Source: Bradyrhizobium centrolobii (GTDB lineage: Bacteria; Pseudomonadota; Alphaproteobacteria; Rhizobiales; Xanthobacteraceae). Taken from it: DNA of 64,000 nt. How positions within the stretch are numbered: position 1 is the stretch's first letter; each line of letters starts with the position of its first letter. The translations under genes were made by a program, and so were the position numbers. The notes under the pieces were generated by a model. That model saw only the letters and a list, made by a program, of their open reading frames with translations. It was not told the DNA's origin and made no database searches. Of the stretch, positions 19,749 to 29,000 are shown one piece after another. The stretch covers positions 83,305 through 147,304 of the forward strand of contig NZ_LUUB01000034.1 in assembly GCF_001641635.1 (NCBI RefSeq). The letters run 5' to 3'.

Positions 19749-22700
19749 CTACCGCGTCATCTTGATCTGCCGCACGACCGGGATCGTCGGCAGCGAGCCG
19801 GTGTGCTCGGTCTCGTCCCTGGCCTGCGGCGCGGCCGGTGCGCGCGCAGTGGCGTCGGGGAAGCGCAGCTTCATCTCGCGCAGGAAGCCGTCGAGCGTGT
19901 CGACGCCGGCGGCGAGCTTGGCGATCTCGGCGAATTCGGCGCTGGAGGCCGCGGCCGGCTTGCTCGCAATGTCGAAGGCGAGCCGGTCGGCGCTCTCGCT
20001 CATCAAGGGCGCATATTTCTCGCGGAAGCGCGCCAGTCCAATCGAGTCGTCGGCGAGCGCGTAGCCGACCGCAGCGCGGATCACGTCGCTCTTCTCGACC
20101 GCATTGAGCGGCTTGAAGTCGCGATAGCGCTCACCGTAGTAGAGCTCGATCTGCTCTGCGGACTCGCGCCAGCGCCGCGCGGCCCAGAAGATGTCCGAAC
20201 GGAGCCGAATCACCTCGCGCCCGGTGACGTTGGAGACGATATCGAGCGCGAGATCGTGGCGGCCGACGTCGCTCTGCGCGCGCGCTTCCAACAGCAGGCG
20301 CTGCTGGCGCAGCTCGCCGGAGAGATCGCTGATGCGGCTGGCACGCAGCGCCGAGATCGCCATGTCCGGCTTGCGGTTGGCAAGATAGACCATGGCAAGG
20401 CGCGCTGCGACCTGCGCGCGGGCCGCGCCTTCGAGACGGTGATCGACCTGGTATTGCAGGAGCTCGGCGGCCTGATCGAGCAGGTCGATCGAGGCAAGAC
20501 GATCCGCAAGGCGGCGGATCAGTTCGTCGCCGCGCCGGCCGATCGGCGTCAGCTCGCGGAACTCGTAGAACATCCCGAGCGCCTCGATCGGTGGCAACTC
20601 GTCACCCTTCGGGCCGAGGAATATTTGCGTGAACAGTTCGGACGCGAGGTCCTGCGCCTGGCGCGAGGCCTCGGCGTTGGGCTGAAGCCTGGTCGCGGTC
20701 CGCGCCGCGGCAAGAGCGTCCCGGTAGCGTCCCATGTCGGCATACATCTGCGCCAGCATCTGGAGCGTCTTCACCTCGATGGCGTCGCCCCGCCAGGTCA
20801 TCGCCAGGATCTCAAGCTCGCGCAGCGCGTCTTCCCTGGTGATCTCGTCGCGCTTCTGCCGGAGCGCTATCTCGAGCTGCCTGGCCTCGGCCGCCGCCTG
20901 CCTGTCGTTCGAGGCTACCGCGAATTTGTAGTCGTCGAGCGCGTCCTTGTCGTGGCCGAGCGCCTCGGCGAGCCGGCCGCGCAGCACGGCAAAGCCGGGC
21001 GCGGCCTCAGGCGGAACGCCGACCACCTCGATCTCGCTGCGGCGCTTGGAGGCGCCGGCATAGTCCTTCACCTCGAGCGCGGCGCGCATCGCGTCCATCG
21101 TCACGATGCGCTGGATGTCCAGCGGCAGCGACGCGATCGCGAACTCGACATTCTTGAACTTCTCGCGCGCATCCGCCCATTTGCCCTGGCGCGCGAAGGC
21201 GAGCGCCTTCCAGAGCTGTGAATCGTGGCTGTTGCCGATCACGGGATTGGCGAGATCCGTCAGGCCCTGCGCCGGACGGCCGATCAGGATGCTTGCGATC
21301 GCATGCATGATCAGTGCGCCGCTCTCCTCCTTGTTCAGGGGATCGGCGAGCATGACGTCGGTGATGGCCTTCGCTTCGTGATACATGCCGCGCGACATGT
21401 AGAACTGCGCAAGATCGAGCCGCGGCAACGAGCGCTGCGCCGGCTCGACGGCCGAGATTGCCGTGACGAGCTCGCTCTGGCGCGACATGAAGTTCTCCGA
21501 CTGGCCCTTTCGCCAGCCTTCGGGACTGAAGATCGGCCGCACCGCGGTCGGGGCCCGCTCGGCCGAGATGTCGACCGGCGACAGCGTCAGACCGCCCTTC
21601 TTGCCGAGAATGACCTTGTCGGACCCGACCTCGACGCCAACCTCGTCGGAATTCGGCCGGACGGCGATGCCGTGCGCGGACTCCAGCAGCGAGAGATCGA
21701 CGAGATCCTGACGCTTGATGAAGCCGCGGATCGGCCGCTGCGCGGTTACGACGTAGAGCGTGTCGCCGGCATCGGGATCGGTGAGCTTGTGCAGAAGGCC
21801 AGGACTGGCGAAGGGGATCGCGATGTTGGCGAGCGCCGGATCGGTGATGTTGCGCGAGATCATCAGTGGCAGCGGCGTCGCCTGGATTTTGTCGGCGAGT
21901 GTCAGGAGCCAGTTCGTCTCCTTGCCGACCTCCTCGCTCGTCAGCGAGTAGACCAGCGGACGGGTGAGACGAATGCGAACCGCCTGCCCTTTATCGAGCG
22001 GAATGCGGCCGACCTCGCCGATCATCGCGCCGCCCTTGGCGCGGATCGCCTCGATGTCGATCGGCTTCGACGAGTCGAACACCAGCCAGACGGTGTCGCC
22101 GCGGCGGAACGCTGCCGCGGGAGAAGAGACCTGAAGCGGGAACGTCACGCGAAGACCGTCGCTGTCGCGGCGCACCTCGACGCTGGCCACGGCGGGCTGC
22201 GGCGCGGCCGGCGCCTCGACCGGAGCTGCCGTGGCGGTTTCCTTGGCGGTTTCCTTGGCAGTCTCCTTGGCTGGCTCGTTCGGCGTGTCCTTGATCGGCT
22301 CCTTCGCAGCCTCCTTCATCGGCTCCTTGGGCGTCTCGACGGCGGCAGGCGCCACCGGCTGGGGAGGAACGACCGGTGCGGCTACTTCGGTTGCCGGCAT
22401 GGGCTTAGGCGCTTCCGTCACGGCCGCCACTGGCGCAGGCGCGGGCTTCGGCGTCTCGGCAGGCGGCGCAGCGGCTGCGGCTTCGGGCTTGATCTCGATC
22501 TTGGCCTCGCGGGCGATCGCCTCGGAGGTCGGCGGCGTGATCTCGCGATGGGTCTCCTTCGGCTTCTCGGCCGCGGGATGCGCTCCACGCGCAGCGGCAG
22601 GCTTTGCCTGCGCAATCATCGCGTCGGGCGTCGCGGCGGCCTTGCCCTTGTCCGGCTGGAAGGCGACGTCGATGACATAGTTCTTCTCGTCGCGGAACGA

Positions 22701-23495
22701 GTGCACGTCGGCATCGCCGATCAGCGCGATGTCGACAGTGGTCTGGTCGATGTCAGCCTTCTGCCTGATCGAGGCAACGTTCGGTGGTGCGGCGACGACC
22801 GCATCGGCTAAGTCGAAATTCAGATTGGCGTTGAAGGCGAGCGTGAGCTTCTGCTCGTTGAGCACCGAGGAAACCCCGACGCCGTCGGGCATCTCGAACA
22901 CGAAGCGGACAAAGGTCGGCTGCACCGAGGCGCGTACGCGGATCGGCGGACGCTTCTTGGTCTCGGCCGCGGCGCGCTGGGCGCGCAGCGCGCGCTCGGC
23001 AACCCGCGCGCGCTCGGCCAGTTCCTTGACCACGTCCATCGGCAGGGGCGGCGGCGGCCCTTTCCAGCCCTCCGGCAACAGATCGATGAAGGTGCGCTCG
23101 CCGGCATTCATTGTGTTGACGGTAACGCGTCGCGCCAGTGACAGCCGGATCGCCCCGCCGTCGGGATCGCGGCGGGCGGAGTTGACGTAATCCGGCGCGC
23201 CTTCCGGGACACGGTCGACGGGAATGTCGACGGGCCGGTCGAAGCGGATGATGAGGATGGAGCCGGCGGTCGTCACCTCGGAGGGAACATCTTCGCCGAG
23301 CTTGACGACGAGACGGGCAAAGCCGCCCGCGGCCGAAAAGGTCGCCTCGCCCCGGATCGGGTCGGCAGCACGGGCAGCACTGAGGCCGATCAGAAGGCAG
23401 GCCGCCAATACGGATGCCTTGCCGACATGATGCGGCAGCCCACGCGCCAGGGCGCGGGCTCGCGACAACAATCCAGCGGCAGCCTCTCGCGCCAT
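19749..23495 (-). CDS. Giant secreted TPR protein, CtrA-linked candidate flagellar/envelope factor
   Basis: About 1248 aa from ATG 23495 (MAREAAAGLLSRARALARGL), with GGAAGA 10 bp upstream. A TTG at 23573 is open but lies at the edge of a CtrA box, so it is unlikely. A membrane or signal segment (GKASVLAACLLIGLSAARAAD) is followed by AMIN-like beta modules (RGEATFSAAGGFARLVVKLG...; VEVRRDSDGLRVTFPLQVSS), linked by an about 150-residue Pro/Ala/Glu/Lys spacer with KETAKETAKETA repeats. The C-terminal half is helical with TPR-like units (AQFYMSRGMYHEAKAITDVM; QMYADMGRYRDALAAARTATR; ARLAMVYLANRKPDMAISALR). It probably acts in the periplasm. The flagellar role is inferred only from location and promoter. 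Confidence 0.8.
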   Translation of the reverse strand: MAREAAAGLLSRARALARGLPHHVGKASVLAACLLIGLSAARAADPIRGEATFSAAGGFARLVVKLGEDVPSEVTTAGSILIIRFDRPVDIPVDRVPEGAPDYVNSARRDPDGGAIRLSLARRVTVNTMNAGERTFIDLLPEGWKGPPPPLPMDVVKELAERARVAERALRAQRAAAETKKRPPIRVRASVQPTFVRFVFEMPDGVGVSSVLNEQKLTLAFNANLNFDLADAVVAAPPNVASIRQKADIDQTTVDIALIGDADVHSFRDEKNYVIDVAFQPDKGKAAATPDAMIAQAKPAAARGAHPAAEKPKETHREITPPTSEAIAREAKIEIKPEAAAAAPPAETPKPAPAPVAAVTEAPKPMPATEVAAPVVPPQPVAPAAVETPKEPMKEAAKEPIKDTPNEPAKETAKETAKETATAAPVEAPAAPQPAVASVEVRRDSDGLRVTFPLQVSSPAAAFRRGDTVWLVFDSSKPIDIEAIRAKGGAMIGEVGRIPLDKGQAVRIRLTRPLVYSLTSEEVGKETNWLLTLADKIQATPLPLMISRNITDPALANIAIPFASPGLLHKLTDPDAGDTLYVVTAQRPIRGFIKRQDLVDLSLLESAHGIAVRPNSDEVGVEVGSDKVILGKKGGLTLSPVDISAERAPTAVRPIFSPEGWRKGQSENFMSRQSELVTAISAVEPAQRSLPRLDLAQFYMSRGMYHEAKAITDVMLADPLNKEESGALIMHAIASILIGRPAQGLTDLANPVIGNSHDSQLWKALAFARQGKWADAREKFKNVEFAIASLPLDIQRIVTMDAMRAALEVKDYAGASKRRSEIEVVGVPPEAAPGFAVLRGRLAEALGHDKDALDDYKFAVASNDRQAAAEARQLEIALRQKRDEITREDALRELEILAMTWRGDAIEVKTLQMLAQMYADMGRYRDALAAARTATRLQPNAEASRQAQDLASELFTQIFLGPKGDELPPIEALGMFYEFRELTPIGRRGDELIRRLADRLASIDLLDQAAELLQYQVDHRLEGAARAQVAARLAMVYLANRKPDMAISALRASRISDLSGELRQQRLLLEARAQSDVGRHDLALDIVSNVTGREVIRLRSDIFWAARRWRESAEQIELYYGERYRDFKPLNAVEKSDVIRAAVGYALADDSIGLARFREKYAPLMSESADRLAFDIASKPAAASSAEFAEIAKLAAGVDTLDGFLREMKLRFPDATARAPAAPQARDETEHTGSLPTIPVVRQIKMTR

Positions 23496-23573
23496 TGGCG
23501 GCATTTCTTCCGATTTCGACGGCCCATGCCGGCACTGGCGCCGGCCCGTGCCGTCGACTGTAGGTTTTGCCAA

Positions 23574-23588
23574 TTAAGGACTTGTTAA
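23574..23588 (-). promoter_or_regulatory. CtrA box proximal to the giant TPR gene
   Basis: The reverse strand reads TTAACAAGTCCTTAA, an exact TTAA-N7-TTAA, 79 bp upstream of the chosen ATG at 23495. Confidence 0.75.
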
Positions 23589-23676
23589 TGCTGTATTGAA
23601 GACTTGGCCTGGCGCATCGCGTCGAGAGGCCCGGTGCGAGGTGAAGCGTTCGCGCACCGAATCTGAGGAGCAAGCG

Positions 23677-23691
23677 TTAAGGAGTTGTTAA
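23677..23691 (-). promoter_or_regulatory. Second CtrA box upstream of the giant TPR gene
   Basis: The reverse strand reads TTAACAACTCCTTAACG, an exact TTAA-N7-TTAAC that differs from the 23574 box at one base within 15. It overlaps the stop codon of the small gene at 23688-23900. Confidence 0.7.
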
Positions 23692-23900
23692 CACTCTGTC
23701 GTCCCCGCCCCGTGGTCCGCAATCTTTCGGAAGCGCGTCTCACCTCGCGCTTCGAGAATTGACTGCAAGGTCGATCGTGCTTCCGAGATTCGACTCTCGA
23801 TGTACTCACGTTCGAGATCCGTTAGCCGCGTGTTCAGCAAGCGCTGATAGCGGCGAATACTCTCGTCGTGAACCCGGATGAGCGCGAACCTTGCATCCAT
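23688..23900 (-). CDS. Small helical protein of unknown function
   Basis: A 70-aa charged helical protein from ATG 23900, preceded by GGAGGTGAAG. It starts MDARFALIRVHDESIRRYQR and continues LLNTRLTDLEREYIESRISEARSTLQSILE, a likely coiled-coil hairpin. I believe similar small proteins occur in other bradyrhizobia, with no known role. It is upstream of the giant TPR gene on the same strand. Confidence 0.75.
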   Translation of the reverse strand: MDARFALIRVHDESIRRYQRLLNTRLTDLEREYIESRISEARSTLQSILEARGETRFRKIADHGAGTTEC

Positions 23901-24072
23901 CTTCACCTCCCATTCGCTCAGCCTCACCAGGCCGCCTCACATCAAAAGCTTGCGTTCGGTTCCCCGAACCAGAAAGCAACTTGCAGGATCGGCATCGCGT
24001 GGATCGTCGATGCCACCTCAAACCACTCGTTCACGACAATTGACGAGCGGAAGCGGGAGCCAAGTTGCGAAC

Positions 24073-24936
24073 TCAGTCGTAACCGAGGCCATACCGCACA
24101 AACTCGTCGCCAATATTACGCTGAATTGTCTTTGCCGATGAAATGTCGGAGTCGCCGCCAATCCGGTCACCTTGCTTCAGCTTGGCAAGCCCGCGTCCAA
24201 AAAGCGCACTCGCCAGTTCAGGAGCGGCTCGCAAGGCAGAATTGTAGTCGTCGATCGCCGCACCGAACTCTCCCATCTTCAGGTGGATCAGCCCGCGCGA
24301 GTCGTACACGGCGGCGCTGGTCGAACCCGATTGAAGCACTCTGTCGCAGTCCTCCAGCGCTGCCTGCCAGGCACCGAGAACCGCCCGGGTCCAACATCGT
24401 CCGCTCCATGCGGCTTGCGAGTCGGGCTGGAGGCGAATGGCCTCGTCATAGTCGTGCGCCGCGCGCTGGTACTCGTTTTTCTTCAAATAGGCTGCTGCGC
24501 GATTGACGAAGGCACCTCCGTAACCGGGGTCAAGCCTGATCGCATCATCAAAGGCCTTGATCGCCGGTTCATATTCGCCCTTCCTCAAATGAGCCACACC
24601 ACGGTTGTTGTAGGCCTTTGTGTATGTCGGATTGAGCTCGATCGACTGATCGAAATCGCGGATGGCTCTGTCGTAGTCGCCCTTTGCGGTGTAGGCATTG
24701 CCACGATTGTTATAGGCGATAGCCAAGGCTGTCGTCGTACCTTGATGCGACTCTATGAAGGCCGTGCAGGCACTGACCCGCGCATCAAGCGGCGTGGCAT
24801 TCGTCCCGTTGCACAGTTCGATACTGCTGAGGTAGCTGCCCCTCACATTGGAATTCTCGGCCGCGACCGGCAATCCAGCCAACAGCAGGACAACAACAGA
24901 CAATACGCCTCTGGTAACGGACAATCTTGGTTCCAT
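24073..24936 (-). CDS. Secreted tetratricopeptide-repeat protein
   Basis: A 287-aa protein with a signal peptide (MEPRLSVTRGVLSVVVLLLAGLPVAA) and about five tandem 34-residue TPR units from residue about 70 to 265. Examples are AIAYNNRGNAYTAKGDYDRA, KAYNNRGVAHLRKGEYEPA and AAVYDSRGLIHLKMGEFGAA. It lies 47 bp downstream of the FecR-domain gene on the same strand, so probably one operon. Likely a periplasmic scaffold; partner unknown. Confidence 0.85.
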   Translation of the reverse strand: MEPRLSVTRGVLSVVVLLLAGLPVAAENSNVRGSYLSSIELCNGTNATPLDARVSACTAFIESHQGTTTALAIAYNNRGNAYTAKGDYDRAIRDFDQSIELNPTYTKAYNNRGVAHLRKGEYEPAIKAFDDAIRLDPGYGGAFVNRAAAYLKKNEYQRAAHDYDEAIRLQPDSQAAWSGRCWTRAVLGAWQAALEDCDRVLQSGSTSAAVYDSRGLIHLKMGEFGAAIDDYNSALRAAPELASALFGRGLAKLKQGDRIGGDSDISSAKTIQRNIGDEFVRYGLGYD

Positions 24937-24983
24937 GTCAGGCTCCCCGATCTTCCGAGTTTGCGCGGGCTAGAATGCCAATC

Positions 24984-25640
24984 CTAGCACCCTCGGCAGA
25001 TGTTCAGGTTGAGCCTGCGCTCGGCCTTCTGCTCGGGTTGCGGCGATGGGGCTGCTCCGGACTTTTTCGTATATTTGTTCTTTCCCTCCTCGATGAGGGT
25101 AGAAAACCTGGTGGTGCCGTCATCTGAAATTTCGACGTGAGGCGTGGTGCCTCGAATGCCCATCGTGGCCACCGGAGTTTCGATCTTCATGTCGCCGGTT
25201 TTCGCAACGCTGCCGGCAACGAAAACGAACGTCCCCCTGGTCAGGTTGATGACCGTCGAATTGGCCGTCCCATTTGGATCGTAGACGAATTCGTCCAACT
25301 TCATGCGAGCATCGCTCGATAAGTTAAACGAGGTTCCATCCACAAAGTTGATGCCGACCCGTCCGTCGGCGCCGGTTCGGACCACATCGCCCAAATAGAC
25401 GAGGTCGCCGATCTTGGTCTGGGCAGGCTCTTGCTGGACGTTCGCCTGGACAATGACGGCTCCCGCATGCTCGATGGCGACCGAGCCAGAGGCTGTGACG
25501 ACCTTTCCAATCGGCTTTGATGACGAGTCCAGAACCGCATGCCCCGGAGAATCGCTCTGCGCTCGGGTTGGGTGGGGTGAAGAACAGGCCAGCGCAGCAA
25601 CGACACCTGCCACCAGAATGCTCGTCCCATGCCCGCCCAT
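24984..25640 (-). CDS. FecR-domain periplasmic protein
   Basis: A 218-aa protein from ATG 25640, with GAGGAAGAG upstream. A signal peptide (STSILVAGVVAALACSS region) precedes a FecR fold, seen in QTKIGDLVYLGDVVRTGADGRVGINFVDGTSFNLSSDARM and TVINLTRGTFVFVAGSVAKTGDMKIETPVATMGIRGT. No sigma factor is nearby and no cytoplasmic N-terminal domain is present, so this is not an anti-sigma receptor. Stand-alone FecR proteins of this kind sit beside large secreted adhesins, as here. It ends with a CRGC tail. Confidence 0.85.
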   Translation of the reverse strand: MGGHGTSILVAGVVAALACSSPHPTRAQSDSPGHAVLDSSSKPIGKVVTASGSVAIEHAGAVIVQANVQQEPAQTKIGDLVYLGDVVRTGADGRVGINFVDGTSFNLSSDARMKLDEFVYDPNGTANSTVINLTRGTFVFVAGSVAKTGDMKIETPVATMGIRGTTPHVEISDDGTTRFSTLIEEGKNKYTKKSGAAPSPQPEQKAERRLNLNICRGC

Positions 25641-25758
25641 GGCTCTTCCTCTTTTGAAGATATTGTCCTTGAGCACCGGAACGGCTCCGACATCTTCGGC
25701 GAAAGCCGCCGCACATAAAGCCGCCGCACATAATGGCAGACCAGGCGCCGCAAACCAC

Positions 25759-25801
25759 CTCCCCCAAACTGGGTACCTCGGCCTACTCCGAATGGGGGAT
25801 A
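25759..25801. promoter_or_regulatory. Tandem 18-bp CCCCCA palindromes between FecR and adhesin genes
   Basis: Site A is 25759-25776 (CTCCCCCAAACTGGGTAC). Site B is 25784-25801, whose reverse strand reads TATCCCCCATTCGGAGTA. Both approximate a palindrome TACCCCCA-TGGGGGTA, with centres 25 bp apart. They lie in the 411-bp divergent intergenic region, about 120 bp from the FecR start and 250 bp from the adhesin start. They are probably operators for a dimeric regulator, unidentified. The rest of the interval shows nothing recognisable. Confidence 0.5.
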
Positions 25802-26051
25802 ACTAGGCCCGAAAGAGCCACTATCCGAGCCCCGCAATTTCAAACAGTTTTTTCGCTGGAACAGCCGTGCCGGCCGGCGAAACGACAGCAATTCTGCCGT
25901 GACCCGCTCGAGCGGAACTCCTGGAAACCAGGACCTTCGGCGGAACTGGCCGAGGTTGCCGACGCAAATTTGCTCCTGATCGCGTAACGCGACAAGCCAG
26001 CAAAGATACGGCAACGCCCCAGCCCGACCGCCTGGCAGTCGAGGTGGAACA

Positions 26052-29000
26052 ATGGCCGTCACGTCAACTGCAGGACACGGGGATGAGTGCGACGCCGCTG
26101 CGGTCCGGAATCCCCGAGCGAAGCTGGCGAGAAGCGGCTCTCTCGATGAACCCACTGCTGACGTTCGTTATCGGGCCTCCGCCGGCGGCTTCTGGACGCT
26201 GTCGCTCACGGCATTGCTGTTCTCGGGGATCAAAGAGGCCAAGGCCGCAGACCCTAACGCAACGTTCCTCGATGATGACAGGATTACATACAAGGATTTC
26301 GCGCACGGCGCATTCGAGCTCACGACCAAGGAGCCTGTCCCGCGGCACATCATTGTCGAGGATCCCGGACACACGGTCGTTCTGCACAAGACCGGCTCCT
26401 CGGTTGCGGTGAATCAGCTCGACAACAGCACGAGCCGCATGGAGGAACTGCGGACGGCCCAGCAGGAGGTGCTCGCCAATCTCGCGAAGGGATACGGCAC
26501 GCACGGGTCCGGCACCCCTCCGTTCGTCGAATCGCTGCCGCTGCAGCCGATCAATTTCATACCACCTGACCCACCCGCGGCGCCAAAAGCGGCCGTGGAT
26601 CCGATCGTCATCAAGGTGCCCGAGTTCATAATCGTACGAACGCCGCCAACCCTGAACGCTCAGGCGGGACCGCTCGAACTCGACACTGCCGTGTTTGATA
26701 ACTTTGCCGCGACAAGCGGAACGTTCAGCGCCAGCAGCTCCAGCCTCAACGCTGTGCTGACTTTTTCCATTAGCGGCGGAACTGCGGGCAATACTGTCCT
26801 GAATGGCGTGACTTACGACGTATCGCAGACCGGCTCTTATGGCACGCTCTATCTGAACAGCGCGACTGGCGCCTATACCTTCGTTCCCGACAATGTCGCG
26901 ATCAACGCGCTGAAGACGCCGACCACACAGAATTTTTCGATTACAGTGACAGACGGGTCGCTCTCGGCCGGCCAGATCTTCACGATCGCCATCGACGGAG
27001 CCGAGGACACGGCGATCATCTCCGGAACGACCACCGGCTCATCGATTGAAGCCGGCGGCATCGCCAATGCAATACCCGGCGTTCCCGTCGCGACCGGTCA
27101 TCTCTCGGCTGCCGACGTCGACGATCCCGCCAACACCTTCACGGCCGTCAATTCGCCGACGCAGAGTGCCCGCGGCTACGGCACCTTCACGATGACCGCG
27201 GATGGCACCTGGACTTACACGCTCGATCAATCCAACAGCGCGGTGCAGGCTTTGAACGTCGGCGACAAGCTGACCGACACCTTTACGGTGACCAGCATCG
27301 ATGGCACCCCACAGGTGATCACCATCACGATCAATGGCGCCAACGATGCTGCCATCATTTCCGGCGCAACAACCGGCACGGTGACGGAAGACGGGCGCGA
27401 GAACTGCGCGCCGTCAACCGCGACCGGCCAGCTTACCGATACGGATGTCGACAATATTCCGAACAGGTTCACGCCGGTGACCTCACCAAGGGCGAGCGAT
27501 CACGGCTACGGCTGCTTCACGATGACGGCCAGCGGTGTCTGGACCTACACGCTCGACAACCACAATTGCGTCGTGCAGGCATTGAATGTCGGCGACACGC
27601 TGACCGACACTTTCACAGTGACCACCATCGACGGAACCGCGCAGCTGGTGACAATCACCATTCATGGCACGAACGATCCGGCCATCATCAGCGGTTGCAC
27701 CACCGGCTCGGTGACCGAGCCGGACTGCGAGCACCACGGCAAGCCGACGGCGAGCGGCAGGCTGACCGACACCGACGTCGACAATCCGCCCAACACCTTC
27801 ACGCCGGTGATCTCGCCAAGGGTAAGCGATCACGGCTACGGCTGTTTCACGATGACAGCTGCAGGCGTCTGGACCTACGCGCTCGACACTGCAAACTGTG
27901 CCGTGCAGTCGCTTCGTTCCTGTGACACGTTGACCGACACCTTCACGGTGACCACGATCGATGGCACGGAACAGACGATAACGATCACAATCCACGGCGC
28001 CGACGATCACGACGATTTCGGTCACAGGGCAGCGCCAGCGCACGATACCGTCGACCCGCCCCACGCCTCCCCGGTCCCTGACAACAGTACGGCCACGGGA
28101 GATCCTGCCACCAGCCAGACGGCCGACGCGAGCACGCGCGACGGTGCGATCAGCGATCTCGGCAGAGGCGCACCGCTGCAGGAGACCTCCGACAAGAGCA
28201 CTGACGTTATCGCTGTCTCCGGCGAAAGTCCGGATCATGGCAAGATCGGCGGATACGGACACGATATTCTTGCAGGCAGCCATCAAGACGACAATTTCGT
28301 CTTTGCCTCGGTATCGGACTCCCGAGCTGCGCGGCCGGCGGTCATCTCCAGCTTCAAGCCGGAGTCTGATCGGATCGATCTGACCGCTCTCGGTGCACTC
28401 GCATTCGTCGTTCTGGCGCTCGACGACAGCAGCACGACGGTACCCGCACATACGATCGCCTGGCTCTACGACAGCTCGGCAAACCAAACCATTCTCTACG
28501 TCAATCCGACGGATCAAACCCTGAGCATCGGCGATTCCAGTCTCGTGGAAATCCATCGAGATGGCTTCTCCACCATTCAGCTGTCCGATTTCACGGTCGC
28601 GCCGGAGACGTCGGGCCACGCAATGGGAGCCGAACCGGCCAATCTGGAACCGAGCGCGGGCACCGATGCGAACTCTGGCACAACGACAACAACCGAGGTC
28701 TCGTCAGGCGAGATCGCCCACGATCGGGCCGTGGTGATCGATGAGCACGGAACCGGGCAAATTACGAAAGCCAGCGGCTGCACGCTCGATGCCAATTGCG
28801 AACGAATTGTCCCGGTCGAGCATGCTCGGTTCGTTCGTTCCGACGATACGAAAACGCATTTGAACGAATCCAGCGACGGACACGTGGTGGCCTCCTCTCC
28901 GGCAATCACAGACCCGCCCGTCAACCAGGTTCATCATGCAACATTCCCGGAGGAAAAATTTGTATTCAGCCGGGCATCGCCGTTAGGCAGCGGTAATGAG

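Noticed and set aside
22200..22345. KETA/KEP coding repeats in the giant TPR gene as an insertion scar
   Set aside because: In-frame low-complexity linker consistent with a periplasm-spanning spacer.
19686..22811. Two long forward frames opposite the giant TPR gene
   Set aside because: Arg/Gly/Leu-biased translations typical of complementary-strand artefacts; the reverse frame has a signal peptide and TPR-like pattern.
24984..25640. FecR gene as part of a FecIR iron-signalling system
   Set aside because: No ECF sigma factor or TonB receptor nearby, and the protein has a signal peptide rather than a cytoplasmic anti-sigma domain.
25733..25987. 84-codon frame MADQAPQTTSPK... in the FecR/adhesin intergenic region
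   Set aside because: No ribosome site, and it runs through the tandem CCCCCA palindromes; composition is unlike neighbouring genes.
27010..28010. Near-identical DNA repeats in the adhesin gene as a possible CRISPR or satellite array
   Set aside because: They are 330-bp in-frame VCBS coding repeats.
27483..28619. 378-codon reverse frame within the VCBS gene
   Set aside because: Mirrors the repeats of the adhesin and has no ribosome site; the forward frame has clear domains.
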